Shown in pieces: positions 35,743 through 44,875 of a DNA stretch of 64,000 nt. Location of the stretch: assembly GCA_945903445.1 (NCBI GenBank), contig CAMDNZ010000010.1, forward strand, positions 16,112-80,111, given 5' to 3'. The notes under the pieces are model-generated. The model was not told where the DNA came from and ran no database searches. It saw only the letters and a program-made list of their open reading frames with translations. The DNA is from Bordetella parapertussis. GTDB lineage: Bacteria > Pseudomonadota > Gammaproteobacteria > Burkholderiales > Burkholderiaceae_B. Numbering within the stretch: the stretch's first letter is position 1; each line of letters begins with the position of its first letter. Position numbers and translations under genes: made by a program.

Positions 35743-35767
35743 ACAATGTTCATTAAATGAACATTGT
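35743..35767. promoter_or_regulatory. Perfect 25-bp palindrome, probable IclR operator
   Basis: Arms ACAATGTTCAT (35743-35753) and ATGAACATTGT (35757-35767) flank TAA; every position is complementary. A third half-site-like ATGAACA lies at 35737-35743. It lies 19-43 nt upstream of the IclR ATG and 64 nt before hyuA, so it can control both. Confidence 0.75.
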
Positions 35768-35830
35768 AGCAGAGCAAAACAGGCCGGCATCATACGAACC
35801 GGCCATTCAGTTCCAAAACGGGGAATGTTC

Positions 35831-37879
35831 ATGACTTATCGAGTCGGGGTAGATATCGGCGGATCGTTTTGCGATTTCGCCGTGTATGACGAAACAAAAA
35901 AAACCATCCATAGCCTGAAGGTCTTTTCCAGACCCGACCAGCCCGGTGCCGACGTGATGGCAGGCATCGAGATGCTGGCTTCGCGCTACGACATCCAGCC
36001 CGAAGACATCAGCTATTTCACCCACGGTACGACCGTGGGCATCAACACGGTCATCCAGCGCAAAGGCTTGAAACTGGCCTTGTTCACCACCGAGAACTTC
36101 AGCGACGTGCTGGAAATCGGACGCTTGAAAACCGTGGACATGTACAGCCTGCTGTCGCGCCGTCCCGCGCCCTTGATCAAACGCAATCTGGTATTCGGCA
36201 TCGCCGAGCGTATCGGTCCCGACGGCAGCATTCGCAAGCCGCTGGACGAAGCCAGCGTGGTTCGTGCCATCGAACAGGCTGTAGAAGAGCGGGCGGAAGG
36301 TATCGTCATTTCGCTGTTGCATGCCTATCGCAATCCCGCGCACGAACTGCGGGTGAAGGCGCTGGTGGCCCAGCACGCTCCCCATCTGCCCGTGACATGC
36401 TCCAGCGAAACCTGGCCCATCATCCGCGAATACGAGCGCACCATCACCGCCGTGATCGGTGGCTATGTCCAGCCCCGTGTCGCGCAGTACCTAGGGGCGT
36501 TGCAGGATGCGCTAAAGGCCGCAGGCGTGCAACCGCAGCCGCGTCTCACCAAATCGAACGGCGGCGTGATGACCGCCGAGCAAGGCAAGCGCGATTGCGT
36601 GCAGATGATCCTGTCCGGCACGGCTGCTGGCGTCATCGGGGCCAGCCACATGGCCGCGGCCTGCGGCATCGACCGCTGCTTGAGCCTGGATATCGGCGGC
36701 ACGAGCGCCGATATCGCCGTCATCGTCGATGGCAAGCCACAGTATGGCAATGGCGAGCTGATCGGCGATTTCCAGATATACATCCCGTCCATCTCGGTGT
36801 CGTCGGTCGGAGAGGGGGGCGGATCGATCGCCTGGATCGACCCGCAAAATATCCTGAAAGTAGGCCCAGAAAGCGCCGGCTCGACGCCGGGGCCCGTGTG
36901 CTACGGGCGTGGCGGCACCCGTGCGACGATCACCGACGCCTTCGTAGCCTGCGGCCTGGTAGGCCATTCCGAGCTGGGTTACGACGCCGTGTCGGTAGAT
37001 GCCCAGGCCTCGCGCGATGCCGTCGCGGTGTTGGCCGACGGCTTGGGCCGCAAGCTCGAGGACACCGCGCAAGGCATCATCGACATCGCAATATCGGGCA
37101 TGTTCGCCGAGGTCAGCGGAATGGTCTCCCGCTATGGCATCGACTTGCGCGAGTTCTCTATCCTGGCCTTTGGCGGGGCCGGCCCGATGATGGCCTGCTA
37201 CCTGGCGCGGGAGTTGGGCGTGAAAGAGGTGGTCGTGCCGCCTGCGCCGGGTACGCTCAGCGCGTTGGGCGGATTGATCGCCGATCTCAAGAACGATTTC
37301 CTCAAGACGGTCTATCTCGACCTGAACGCCGAGAGCGCCGCTGCCATGCGTGACGAATATGCAGTGCTGTTGAAGCGCGCTCGACAGTGGCTGGACGACG
37401 AGCAGGACGGCACGGCGGACGCCGAGGCCACCTACTCTGCCGAGATGCGCTATCGCGGGCAATCCTACGAACTGGATACGCCCATTGCTTATCGAGACAT
37501 CGCCGCAGGCAATGTGGATGCCATCGCTGGCGCATTCCATGCTGCACATCGGCGCATCTACGGCCATGCCGACGAGCAGGCGCCGATTCAGGTCATCAGT
37601 CTGCGTCTGGTCATGGCGGCCAACAGCGACAAGCCGCAGTTCACGCGCTATCCGCTGCAAGCCGGAGCGGCGACGTGCAAGCGTCACGTTGTCGTGTGGA
37701 TGGACGGCGCGCAGCGTGACGTCGCGTTGTACAGCCGTGCCGATCTGTCAGCCGGCCAGCACTTGAGCGGGCCGGCCATCGTGGCTCAGGACGACAGCAC
37801 GACCGTCATCCTGCCTGGCTACGTCTGCCGCATCGACGAGTACGCCAACTTGCGCATCAGCCGTGGAGAATCCCTGTGA
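35831..37879 (+). CDS. Hydantoinase/oxoprolinase A subunit (HyuA-like)
   Basis: A 682-residue ATP-dependent hydantoinase/5-oxoprolinase/acetone carboxylase-type A subunit. The actin-like N-terminus is YRVGVDIGGSFCDFAVYD, then FTHGTTVGINTVIQRKG, LSLDIGGTSADIAVI and FGGAGPMMACYLARELG. It cleaves cyclic amide rings with ATP together with the B subunit. ATG 35831 has GGGGA 7 nt upstream; an in-frame ATG at 35825 adds two residues. The ring substrate is unknown; N-methylhydantoin, 5-oxoproline and related compounds are possible. Confidence 0.92.
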   Translation: MTYRVGVDIGGSFCDFAVYDETKKTIHSLKVFSRPDQPGADVMAGIEMLASRYDIQPEDISYFTHGTTVGINTVIQRKGLKLALFTTENFSDVLEIGRLKTVDMYSLLSRRPAPLIKRNLVFGIAERIGPDGSIRKPLDEASVVRAIEQAVEERAEGIVISLLHAYRNPAHELRVKALVAQHAPHLPVTCSSETWPIIREYERTITAVIGGYVQPRVAQYLGALQDALKAAGVQPQPRLTKSNGGVMTAEQGKRDCVQMILSGTAAGVIGASHMAAACGIDRCLSLDIGGTSADIAVIVDGKPQYGNGELIGDFQIYIPSISVSSVGEGGGSIAWIDPQNILKVGPESAGSTPGPVCYGRGGTRATITDAFVACGLVGHSELGYDAVSVDAQASRDAVAVLADGLGRKLEDTAQGIIDIAISGMFAEVSGMVSRYGIDLREFSILAFGGAGPMMACYLARELGVKEVVVPPAPGTLSALGGLIADLKNDFLKTVYLDLNAESAAAMRDEYAVLLKRARQWLDDEQDGTADAEATYSAEMRYRGQSYELDTPIAYRDIAAGNVDAIAGAFHAAHRRIYGHADEQAPIQVISLRLVMAANSDKPQFTRYPLQAGAATCKRHVVVWMDGAQRDVALYSRADLSAGQHLSGPAIVAQDDSTTVILPGYVCRIDEYANLRISRGESL

Positions 37880-39903
37880 GCATCGACAATATCCGACTCC
37901 AAGTTCTGGCCAATCACTGCACGGCGGCTGCCGAAAGCATGGGCTATACGCTCATGCGCACCGCTTACTCCAGCTTCGTCAAAGAAACCGAGGACTTTTC
38001 CGCGCAATTGATGACGCCTTCGGGCCAGACCTTCGCATCGCCCCAAACCTTCGGAGCGACCTGGTACACCGGTCTGGACTACGGCCCGGTGATCAGGATG
38101 TTCGACGATTATCGTGAAGGCGATGTCTATCTGACGAACGATCCTTACAGCGGCTACGTGGCGACGCACACGCCCGATATGAACGTCTGGAAGCCGGTGT
38201 TCCGTGACGGCATATTGGTGTGTTTCGTCGGCTGCCACATCCACAACACCGACATGGGTGGCGCGGTGCCTGCATCGCTGTCGCGCACACTGACCGAAGT
38301 TCATCAGGAAGGCTTGCGTATCCCGCCGATGTTGCTGATCCGCGATGGGGTGATCGACGACAAGTTGCTGCAGATCATGCATGTCAATGTGCGCGCCCCC
38401 GAGCAGAACCGTGGCGATTTGAACGCGCAGCTGGCCGCATTGAATACCGGCGAGCGGGCTGTGCACGAAATCATCGACCGTTTCGGCGTCGCCGACTTCA
38501 TGGCCGGGGCCGAACAGATTCTGACCTACGGCGAACGGCAGGCCCGTGCCCTCATCGAGGAGATTCCCGACGGCGAATACTTCTTCTCGGAATATGCCGA
38601 CGAAGATTCGGTGGGTGGGTATCCCTGCCGTATCGCCATCACCTTGCGCATCAAAGGCGACGAACTCGAACTCGATTTCACCGGCAGCGATCCGCAGGTG
38701 GCGTCGTCCTTGAACATGCCGACAGGGGGCGATCCGCGTCATCCCATCGTGACGGTGGGTCTGATTTATGTGCTGCATACGCTGAACCCCCGCAACGTGT
38801 TGAACTGCGGCACGGTACGGCCATGCCGCGCCATCTTGCCGCCCGGGTCGGTGGTCAATCCGGAAGCACCTGCGGCCGTGGGCATGCGTAGTTTGATGGC
38901 GGCCGTCGTTCAGGCTTGCACGTTCGGCGTCTTCAGTCAGGCGCTGCCCGATCTGTTGCCCGCTTGCCCGGCTGGCGGCTCGACCTTGTTGAACGTCAAA
39001 ACCGCGACCCGAGGTGGGCGGCAGGTGTTGGCTTCGATCGGACCCTGCGGCGGCGGCGCGGGGGGCGGGCCCGAGTACGACGGCGTCGAAGCCTGCGGCG
39101 CGAACTCGGCGTTTTTGAAAAACACGCCCATGGAGATCAACGAGGCCGAAGTGCCCATCGAGATCGTGAAATATGGCCTCGTACCCGATACGGGTGGCGC
39201 GGGCCGCAACCGGGGCGGCAACGCGGCCACGATTATCTTCAAGCTGCTGTCGCCCAATGCGATGGTGACTGCGCGCAATCGGAACCGCACTGATCTGGCC
39301 GCGTGGGGCGTATTGGGTGGGCACGCGGGGGCCAACTCTCGTTTCACCAAGAACCCTGGTAGCGATGCCGAGGTGGATTTGCGCAATACCGATATCGTGG
39401 CGTGCGCGCCGGGCGACATCATTCGCCTGGAAGGTCCGGGCGGCGGCGGTTACGGCGATCCGTTCACACGACCCATCGATCAGGTATTGGAAGACGTGCA
39501 GTGCGGATTCGTTTCTCGTCTTCGCGCCCGTGAAGCGTACGGCGTGGTCATCGACGAAGCCGGTGTCGTCGATCGTGCTGCGACGCATAGCTTGCGTGCC
39601 GATCGAGGCACGAACAATGACGCTCATTTTCACTATGGACCAGGGCGCGATCGATTCGAGCGAGTCTGGACGCGCGCTCGTTACGATGTGCTCACCCAGA
39701 TCATGCACGATGTCCCGGTGCCGTGGCGTCATTACGTGAAGCATCATCTGTTCAAGGTCATGGCGGGCCGCGACGCGCCAATCGATGACGACGGTATCGA
39801 CGTTGCACTCGCCTACGCTGCCTTGGCCGGCTTGCATGCCGATCTGCCAAAAGTGGGCATGCTGACGGCACGGACGACGGAGCCCGATCTTGTCCAGGGA
39901 TGA
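37876..39903 (+). CDS. Hydantoinase/oxoprolinase B subunit (HyuB-like)
   Basis: A 675-residue partner of HyuA. Typical motifs are RTAYSSFVKETEDFSAQLM, GDVYLTNDPYSG, CHIHNTDMGGAVPAS and the C-terminal glycine-rich RLEGPGGGGYGDPFTR. GTG 37876 overlaps the hyuA stop (GTGA). A long antisense frame is a composition shadow. The stop overlaps the start region of the next FAD enzyme, so the three genes are one unit behind the IclR operator. Confidence 0.92.
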   Translation: MSIDNIRLQVLANHCTAAAESMGYTLMRTAYSSFVKETEDFSAQLMTPSGQTFASPQTFGATWYTGLDYGPVIRMFDDYREGDVYLTNDPYSGYVATHTPDMNVWKPVFRDGILVCFVGCHIHNTDMGGAVPASLSRTLTEVHQEGLRIPPMLLIRDGVIDDKLLQIMHVNVRAPEQNRGDLNAQLAALNTGERAVHEIIDRFGVADFMAGAEQILTYGERQARALIEEIPDGEYFFSEYADEDSVGGYPCRIAITLRIKGDELELDFTGSDPQVASSLNMPTGGDPRHPIVTVGLIYVLHTLNPRNVLNCGTVRPCRAILPPGSVVNPEAPAAVGMRSLMAAVVQACTFGVFSQALPDLLPACPAGGSTLLNVKTATRGGRQVLASIGPCGGGAGGGPEYDGVEACGANSAFLKNTPMEINEAEVPIEIVKYGLVPDTGGAGRNRGGNAATIIFKLLSPNAMVTARNRNRTDLAAWGVLGGHAGANSRFTKNPGSDAEVDLRNTDIVACAPGDIIRLEGPGGGGYGDPFTRPIDQVLEDVQCGFVSRLRAREAYGVVIDEAGVVDRAATHSLRADRGTNNDAHFHYGPGRDRFERVWTRARYDVLTQIMHDVPVPWRHYVKHHLFKVMAGRDAPIDDDGIDVALAYAALAGLHADLPKVGMLTARTTEPDLVQG

Positions 39904-41233
39904 TGCGTTGTTCGCCGCCGACTACCGCGCTCGGCCGTATTGGTGGGAGGCGTTCGAGCCACCGGAAAGCGGAGACGATGCCTTACCCCAGCACGTCAGC
40001 GTGCTGGTGGTGGGCGCAGGCTACGCGGGGACGTGTTGCGCGTTGACGCTGGCCGAGGCCGGGGTGGATGTGTCGGTGCTGGAGGCCGGGCGTCTGGGGC
40101 AGGGCGCCAGCACCCGTTCGGGCGGGCAAGTGACGGGCGGGGTGAACGTCCAGAGGAAAGCACTGGCCGCAGGTGTTCAGCAGGCGCCCGATAGCGAAGC
40201 ACGCATGGCGGCGCGTTTGCGCGACACCGCCGATGCGATGACCTATGTCGAGACACTGATCGCTGAACACGGCATCGATTGCGGTTGGCAGAAAACCGGC
40301 CGTATCACCGGCCTGTGGTTGCCGCAGCACCACGCCACCTGGGCCGCACGCCTGCCGATCCTAAATGCGCTGACCGGCGCCGACGCCCGGATGATGGACG
40401 CGCAAGAAGTTCGAACCGAGGTCGGCACTGAGGTCTATCATGGCGCGGCGCTGATCGGCCGGGCCGGTCATCTACATCCCGCGCAGTTGTATGGCGGCAT
40501 GTTGGCGGCGGCACGACGTGCCGGTGCGAAGCTGATGGGCGACACACCCGTCACCAGCATCACGCGCGAGGCCGGTTATTACACCGTACAGACCGCAAGA
40601 GGCAGCGTACGCGCCGACCAGGTGGTGATCGCCACCAATGGCTACACGACCGAGGTCACGCCAGCATTGCGGCGCGGTGTCGTGCCCATCACCAGTCAGA
40701 TCATCGCGACCGAACCGCTGTCGCCCGATCTGGCGCACAGCGTGCTGCCGACCAACCGGGGCGTGTCAGAAACCCGGCGGGTCGTGAACTACTACCGCCT
40801 GTCGCCCGATGGCACGCGATTGCTGTTCGGTGGCCGGGCGCGTTTCGTGAAGACGGGCGAGGACACCACCGCACGTCTGTTGTATCGCGCCATGACCAAG
40901 CGTTTTCCCCAGCTGAAAGGGACTCGCCTCAGCCATAGCTGGGGCGGTAACGTGGCGATGACGCTGGATCAAATCCCGCATATCGGCAGCGCGCAGGGTT
41001 TGCACTATGCGCTGGGCTGCAATGGCAGCGGGGTGGCGATGATGAGCTATCTGGGTCATAGCATCGCTCGAAAGATCATCCGAACGGGCGAAGCGCCCAT
41101 CAATGCATTCGACATGGGAGAGCTTCCGAGTCATCCGCTTTACTTTGGACGGCCATGGTTCTTGTTTGCCATCGGCAGCTGGTATCAGTTCCGCGACGCC
41201 TTCGATCACTGGCGCGCACAACGCAGGGAATAA
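39890..41233 (+). CDS. FAD-dependent oxidoreductase, PuuB/gamma-glutamylputrescine-oxidase-like
   Basis: A 447-residue DAO-family enzyme. YWWEAFEPP, LVVGAGYAGTCCALTLAEAG and the GASTRSGGQVTGGVN segment after the FAD motif match the gamma-glutamylputrescine oxidase/glycine oxidase group; NVAMTLDQIPHIG is the C-terminal FAD contact. The start is TTG 39890 with GGAG 7 nt before it, 14 nt inside hyuB. It may oxidise the amino acid released by the hydantoinase. The true substrate is unknown. Confidence 0.82.
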   Translation: MSRDDALFAADYRARPYWWEAFEPPESGDDALPQHVSVLVVGAGYAGTCCALTLAEAGVDVSVLEAGRLGQGASTRSGGQVTGGVNVQRKALAAGVQQAPDSEARMAARLRDTADAMTYVETLIAEHGIDCGWQKTGRITGLWLPQHHATWAARLPILNALTGADARMMDAQEVRTEVGTEVYHGAALIGRAGHLHPAQLYGGMLAAARRAGAKLMGDTPVTSITREAGYYTVQTARGSVRADQVVIATNGYTTEVTPALRRGVVPITSQIIATEPLSPDLAHSVLPTNRGVSETRRVVNYYRLSPDGTRLLFGGRARFVKTGEDTTARLLYRAMTKRFPQLKGTRLSHSWGGNVAMTLDQIPHIGSAQGLHYALGCNGSGVAMMSYLGHSIARKIIRTGEAPINAFDMGELPSHPLYFGRPWFLFAIGSWYQFRDAFDHWRAQRRE

Positions 41234-41239
41234 AAAAAG

Positions 41240-41251
41240 CCGCTTAAGCGG
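41240..41251. repeat. CCGCTTAAGCGG palindrome with flanking A-run
   Basis: A 12-bp perfect palindrome lies 7 nt after the FAD oxidase stop. It is preceded by AAAAAAA (41232-41238), so on the minus strand it has terminator form although no minus-strand gene runs into it. It may attenuate antisense reading or be an operator. Confidence 0.4.
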
Positions 41252-41275
41252 ACAATTACACAAGGGGTAAAAACG

Positions 41276-42272
41276 ATGGATAGGCAACGCCGAAGGTCAT
41301 TGAAGCTTTTCTCCAGTATTTGTGTTGCAACAGCTTTACCCAGCTTTGCGCGAGCCCAGCAGGGCGCGTATCCCGCAGACACGGTCAGCGTGATCGTGCC
41401 GTATGGCGCGGGCGGAAGCACCGATTACTTCGCGCGCCTGATGGCCGCCGACATGGCGGCCAGGCATAACGGCAAGTTCGTGGTCGAGAACAAGCCTGGT
41501 GCCGCAGGCAACATTGGCACACGTCAGGTGGCCTTGTCACCGCCCGATGGCAGAACGCTGCTGTATGCCACGGCCACGCCTTTTTCGATAAATCCCTTTA
41601 TCTATCAATCTTTACCCTACGATCCGGACAACGGATTCGAGGCGGCGGCCATGACGGTCCAGGTGCCTTTGGTGCTGGTGGCGCCCGTCAGCTTGGGCGT
41701 GAAGACCTTGCAAGAGTTGATCGATTACTTACGCAAGAACGAGGCGTCCAGCAGCTTCAGTTCGTATGGCATAGGCACGTCCAGCCATCTATCTATCGAA
41801 TGCCATTTTCACCCGGGCGATAGGCGTGCCTGGCGTGTTGCATGTCCCATACAAAGATTCCAGGGCCATGCCCGACTTGGCAGCGGGCCGCAATACGTTT
41901 CAGGTCGATGCATTGTCGGCGGTCGCGCCCTTGGTCTCTGCAGGAAAACTGGTGGTGTTGGGTGTGTGCGGGCCGAAGCGTTTGCCGTGGATTCCTGACG
42001 TACCCACGGTGTCCAGTGTGATCGGTCAGGAATACGATATGTCTACGTGGCATGGGGTATTCGCACCTAAAGGCACGCCGGCCGCCATCCTCGATACCAT
42101 CAACCAGGAGGTCAAGACGACGATGGCCAAGACGAGTGTGCAAGATTTGGCCATCGCGCAGGGGTTTGTGAGCTATCCGTACAAGACCCGGGCCGAGGTG
42201 GCGGCATTCGTGCGCGAGGATAAGGCGCGCTGGAAACGTCTTGTAGAACTGGCGGGTGTAGAGCCAATGTAA
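41276..42272 (+). pseudogene. Bug/TctC-family solute-binding protein, frameshifted
   Basis: The N-terminal part (MDRQRRRSLKLFSSICVATA signal, then AYPADTVSVIVPYGAGGSTDYFARLMA, GAAGNIGTRQVA) and the C-terminal part (GVLHVPYKDSRAMPDLAAG, HGVFAPKGTPAAILDTIN) are a single tripartite-tricarboxylate receptor split between frames. Removing one T from the TTTT run at 41806-41809 restores SIECHFTRAIGVPGVLHV and a protein of about 330 residues. It ends the hydantoinase operon, so it may once have taken up the substrate. A sequencing error in the T-run cannot be excluded. Confidence 0.85.
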
Positions 42273-42282
42273 GGCAGAAATG

Positions 42283-42310
42283 CCGCGTGGCCGGACATGA
42301 GGCCGCGCGG
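42283..42310 (+). terminator. G+C-rich hairpin after the Bug pseudogene
   Basis: CCGCGTGGCC (42283-42292) pairs with GGCCGCGCGG (42301-42310), one G-T wobble, loop GGACATGA, followed by TTCT only. It is probably the end of the hydantoinase operon transcript, though without a proper T-tract. The remaining gap to 42580 holds no supported gene. Confidence 0.45.
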
Positions 42311-42580
42311 TTCTATACCATCCGCTGCACTTCGTGCTCGCGCCGTGTTCACATTGACGTGCCCAGTGGCATCGTCGCGGATAGATATGGCTTGGAACGA
42401 CGGCAATCTCCCGCATCCTGTCGCGCAGGTGAGCGATGGCAATGAGTTCGGAATAAATGTGAGTTACTCGCCCCGCCCCCGCCCGCACGTCGCGTGGGTA
42501 CGGAAAATGTCTTACGGGCCTGCGGGGATAAGCGATTTCACAACGATGCAAAGCGCGGCCCGCTCGAATGGGGGAGCGGC

Positions 42581-43195
42581 ATGCGTTTCAAATTTCTTGC
42601 GTTTGCGCTTGCAGCCATCTTGCTGGGCATCTCGGCGAGATGGACGGGCGGACACGAACCGGGGCTGCCCCCGGGCGGGCCTTCGGCCGCTGTCGTATCT
42701 GAACCGTCGCCGGAGGACAACACACCCAAGCTGCCGCCCGTCGATCGCTTCAAAGCGATCGTGGAAAAGCTCGAGGACGAGGGCAAGTTGCCGAAGCTGG
42801 ATCGCACCGACTCGGTGGCAGGTATCGACGCCGATGGCAACGGCGTGCGCGACGACCTCGATGCGTACATCGCGAAGCGATTTACCGAGCCGTCAGAGCG
42901 TGCGGCGGTCATTCAATACGCTCAGAGCTATCAAGCCTATCTGTTAACCGATCCTGAAGATATCGACGCTTTGGGAAAAGCTTTTCAAATGCTGCAAGCG
43001 GCAAGCGCCTGTGTGCACCATCGATTCGACGAATGGTGGGACACGGGCGGCCCGAAAAGCCCCTTTGTCATTAATGCAGATATTAGCCAACTGACATTAA
43101 ACACTAGAAAAAGGCTGCTTACCTCTGTTCAACTGAGCCAGGCAATGAGCGGGATGAGCTGGTCTCACATTAGTGGAGATACCTGTGAGAAATAA
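42581..43195 (+). CDS. Small exported protein with EF-hand-like loop (module copy 1)
   Basis: A 204-residue protein of unknown function. It has an N-terminal hydrophobic segment (FLAFALAAILLGISA), a Pro-rich linker, then FKAIVEKLEDEGKLPKLDR and the loop DADGNGVRDDLD (83-94), which has Ca2+-ligand spacing of an EF-hand (D1, D3, N5, D9, D12). The rest is predicted helical, with two conserved Cys (SACVHH and DTCEK). It is a paralogue of the gene at 44876. GGGGAG precedes ATG 42581. Its stop overlaps the GTG start of the hydrolase gene. The last 120 nt become markedly A+T-richer. Confidence 0.72.
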   Translation: MRFKFLAFALAAILLGISARWTGGHEPGLPPGGPSAAVVSEPSPEDNTPKLPPVDRFKAIVEKLEDEGKLPKLDRTDSVAGIDADGNGVRDDLDAYIAKRFTEPSERAAVIQYAQSYQAYLLTDPEDIDALGKAFQMLQAASACVHHRFDEWWDTGGPKSPFVINADISQLTLNTRKRLLTSVQLSQAMSGMSWSHISGDTCEK

Positions 43196-44564
43196 TTTTT
43201 CCAAAACATATCGCCTTGCTTTAATTCGTGCGCTAGTTATGGTGGTCACCGTCGTCTCAGGTAGCCCAAGTGCTGCATGGGGCCAAGCTGGACCTCGGCT
43301 GCCGTGTGCTAATCCGAAAATAGTCATTGCCTATATAAACGGTGTTTTGACTACAGAGCAAGAAGCAATGGAAACGACTAAGACCCTTGAGGAACTGCTT
43401 GGTCCTGCTCGAAGCACAACTCCTCTTAATACGAAACCCTTTATAACGACACTCGCGGCCTAACCGATTTCATAGAAGTGTTTACTTTGCGTTTAAAAGA
43501 GCGGGGCGAGACGATAGCCGAGCAATTCGAACTATTTTCCGAGTTCATTCGCGGAGGTGGGCCAATGCTGCAAGAAATTTTGAAAAATACTCCCGAGTTG
43601 GAGTCGTTGATTTCAGAAATTTTTGCCGACTACCAAGCGTATATTTTACATTCTACAGCGCAGTTGGAAAGCGAGATTGTTTCAGATCAAAATAATGGCA
43701 AATTGGAAAAGCAACTTTCGCGTTCGGCCACAACGTCCGCAGTACTCGCCCGACATCGTGAACGAGTGGAGACCTGGGTGGAAGACCGTCGCGATGTCAT
43801 TGTTCTTACGCATTCCCAAGGCAACCTGTTTGCCAATGCCGCTTACAAACATGCCAGGTCGATCCAAGAATCTATAGGTATCGATTATGACAATTATGCA
43901 TATCGCACCCGCCTCTATTCAAACTCTGGGTTTGCTTCATGCCAGAGTTGATTTGGACGTGGTTCTTAATCTTTTAGCAATGCATGGCCAAATTCCTGGC
44001 GTAACGACCGAGATCCCGAATTACTGGTCCAGGCCACCGGAACTCAATGGGCGTACCGATATTTTCGGGCATGGTTTGCTTGAAATTTATCTCAATAAGA
44101 AACTTGCGGCATTTGAGAGAATTGTGAGCGGAATTGATTATCAGGTAGGGAGAAGGAGCCTTCGCAGTCAAACTGGAATCGGGAGTTATCCCGCTCTTTT
44201 CACGATACATACTAATAAGCATACACATAGGAACAATGAAATTTATTTAATCGGTCCCACGTGGCGGGATGATCGCTCAATTAATGGCAGCCGTTCATTT
44301 TGCCAACACCGTGATAACCAGGGCCTTGAAGGTGCAAGCTCAGCGAAATTAGGCGTTTATACGGTGAGGGCGAGATTCGGTTGGCTGATTCCCGGCGAAA
44401 ACACCATCTCTGCTCGACTTGTCGATCGCGATGGTGTCGAGTTGATAACGAAAACTGTGACTTTTGACGACGAGGAATATAGAAAAGGAAACGGGGTTCT
44501 ATTCAGTTTTCAAGTACTACGCGACCCGGTGACGATGCTTTACGACGTTCAGGTTTTACCTTGA
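43185..44564 (+). pseudogene. Exported serine-hydrolase-like protein, two frame shifts (module copy 1)
   Basis: Compared with the intact paralogue at 45471, the frame breaks near 43428-43433 (one base missing before the YETLYNDTRGLTDF-equivalent) and again near 43886-43890 (one base extra before IMHIAPAS), which restores the first frame. Visible parts are the GTG start at 43185, a hydrophobic leader, IVIAYINGVLTTEQEA, the elbow LTHSQGNLFANAAY, RVDLDVVLNLLA and FGHGLLEIYL. It has about 120 further residues absent from the paralogue, with an Ig-like beta pattern (YTVRARFGWLIPGENTISARL). Base composition is A+T-rich relative to neighbours. Confidence 0.75.
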
Positions 44565-44875
44565 AATAACTGCCCCAATTACCCTGATGAAAAAATCGGG
44601 ATATTGATCGTTCACTTCAACTATCTTGGCAATCGAGTTCTACCTTGAATTCGCGCGTCGTGGTCTTGCGTTTTCGCCCTCGCCCCGGTCACCTCCACGG
44701 TCATGGTTAGAAACTGGTCAGGACTGGTCCGCGTCGGAATGTAATTGTTTGGTCGTGCCGCATTCAGCCGGGATTTGAGTGTAGATAATGACCCATACCA
44801 AGACGATCCGCTCATTCAAAGAAGCGAATCTGCGTCTCGGAGTTCCGCTGGTCGATCAACTCATGGAATCGTCGA
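44565..44875. other. Spacer between the two module copies
   Basis: This 311-nt region has short open frames on the plus strand (44745, 44788) that overlap the next gene out of frame and resemble nothing. It probably contains a promoter for copy 2. No repeat that would mark the duplication edge was recognised. Confidence 0.4.

Noticed and set aside
37819..39837. 672-codon open frame on the minus strand opposite hyuB
   Set aside because: It is an exact antisense shadow of a well-supported gene, caused by high G+C codon use; the translation has no recognisable motifs.
42297..42947. 216-codon plus-strand frame overlapping the module copy 1 small gene
   Set aside because: It is out of frame with the gene that has a paralogue, and the translation shows no conserved features.
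43425..43890. Programmed ribosomal frameshifting in the copy 1 hydrolase
   Set aside because: No slippery heptamer was recognised at either break, and the paralogue is encoded in one frame.
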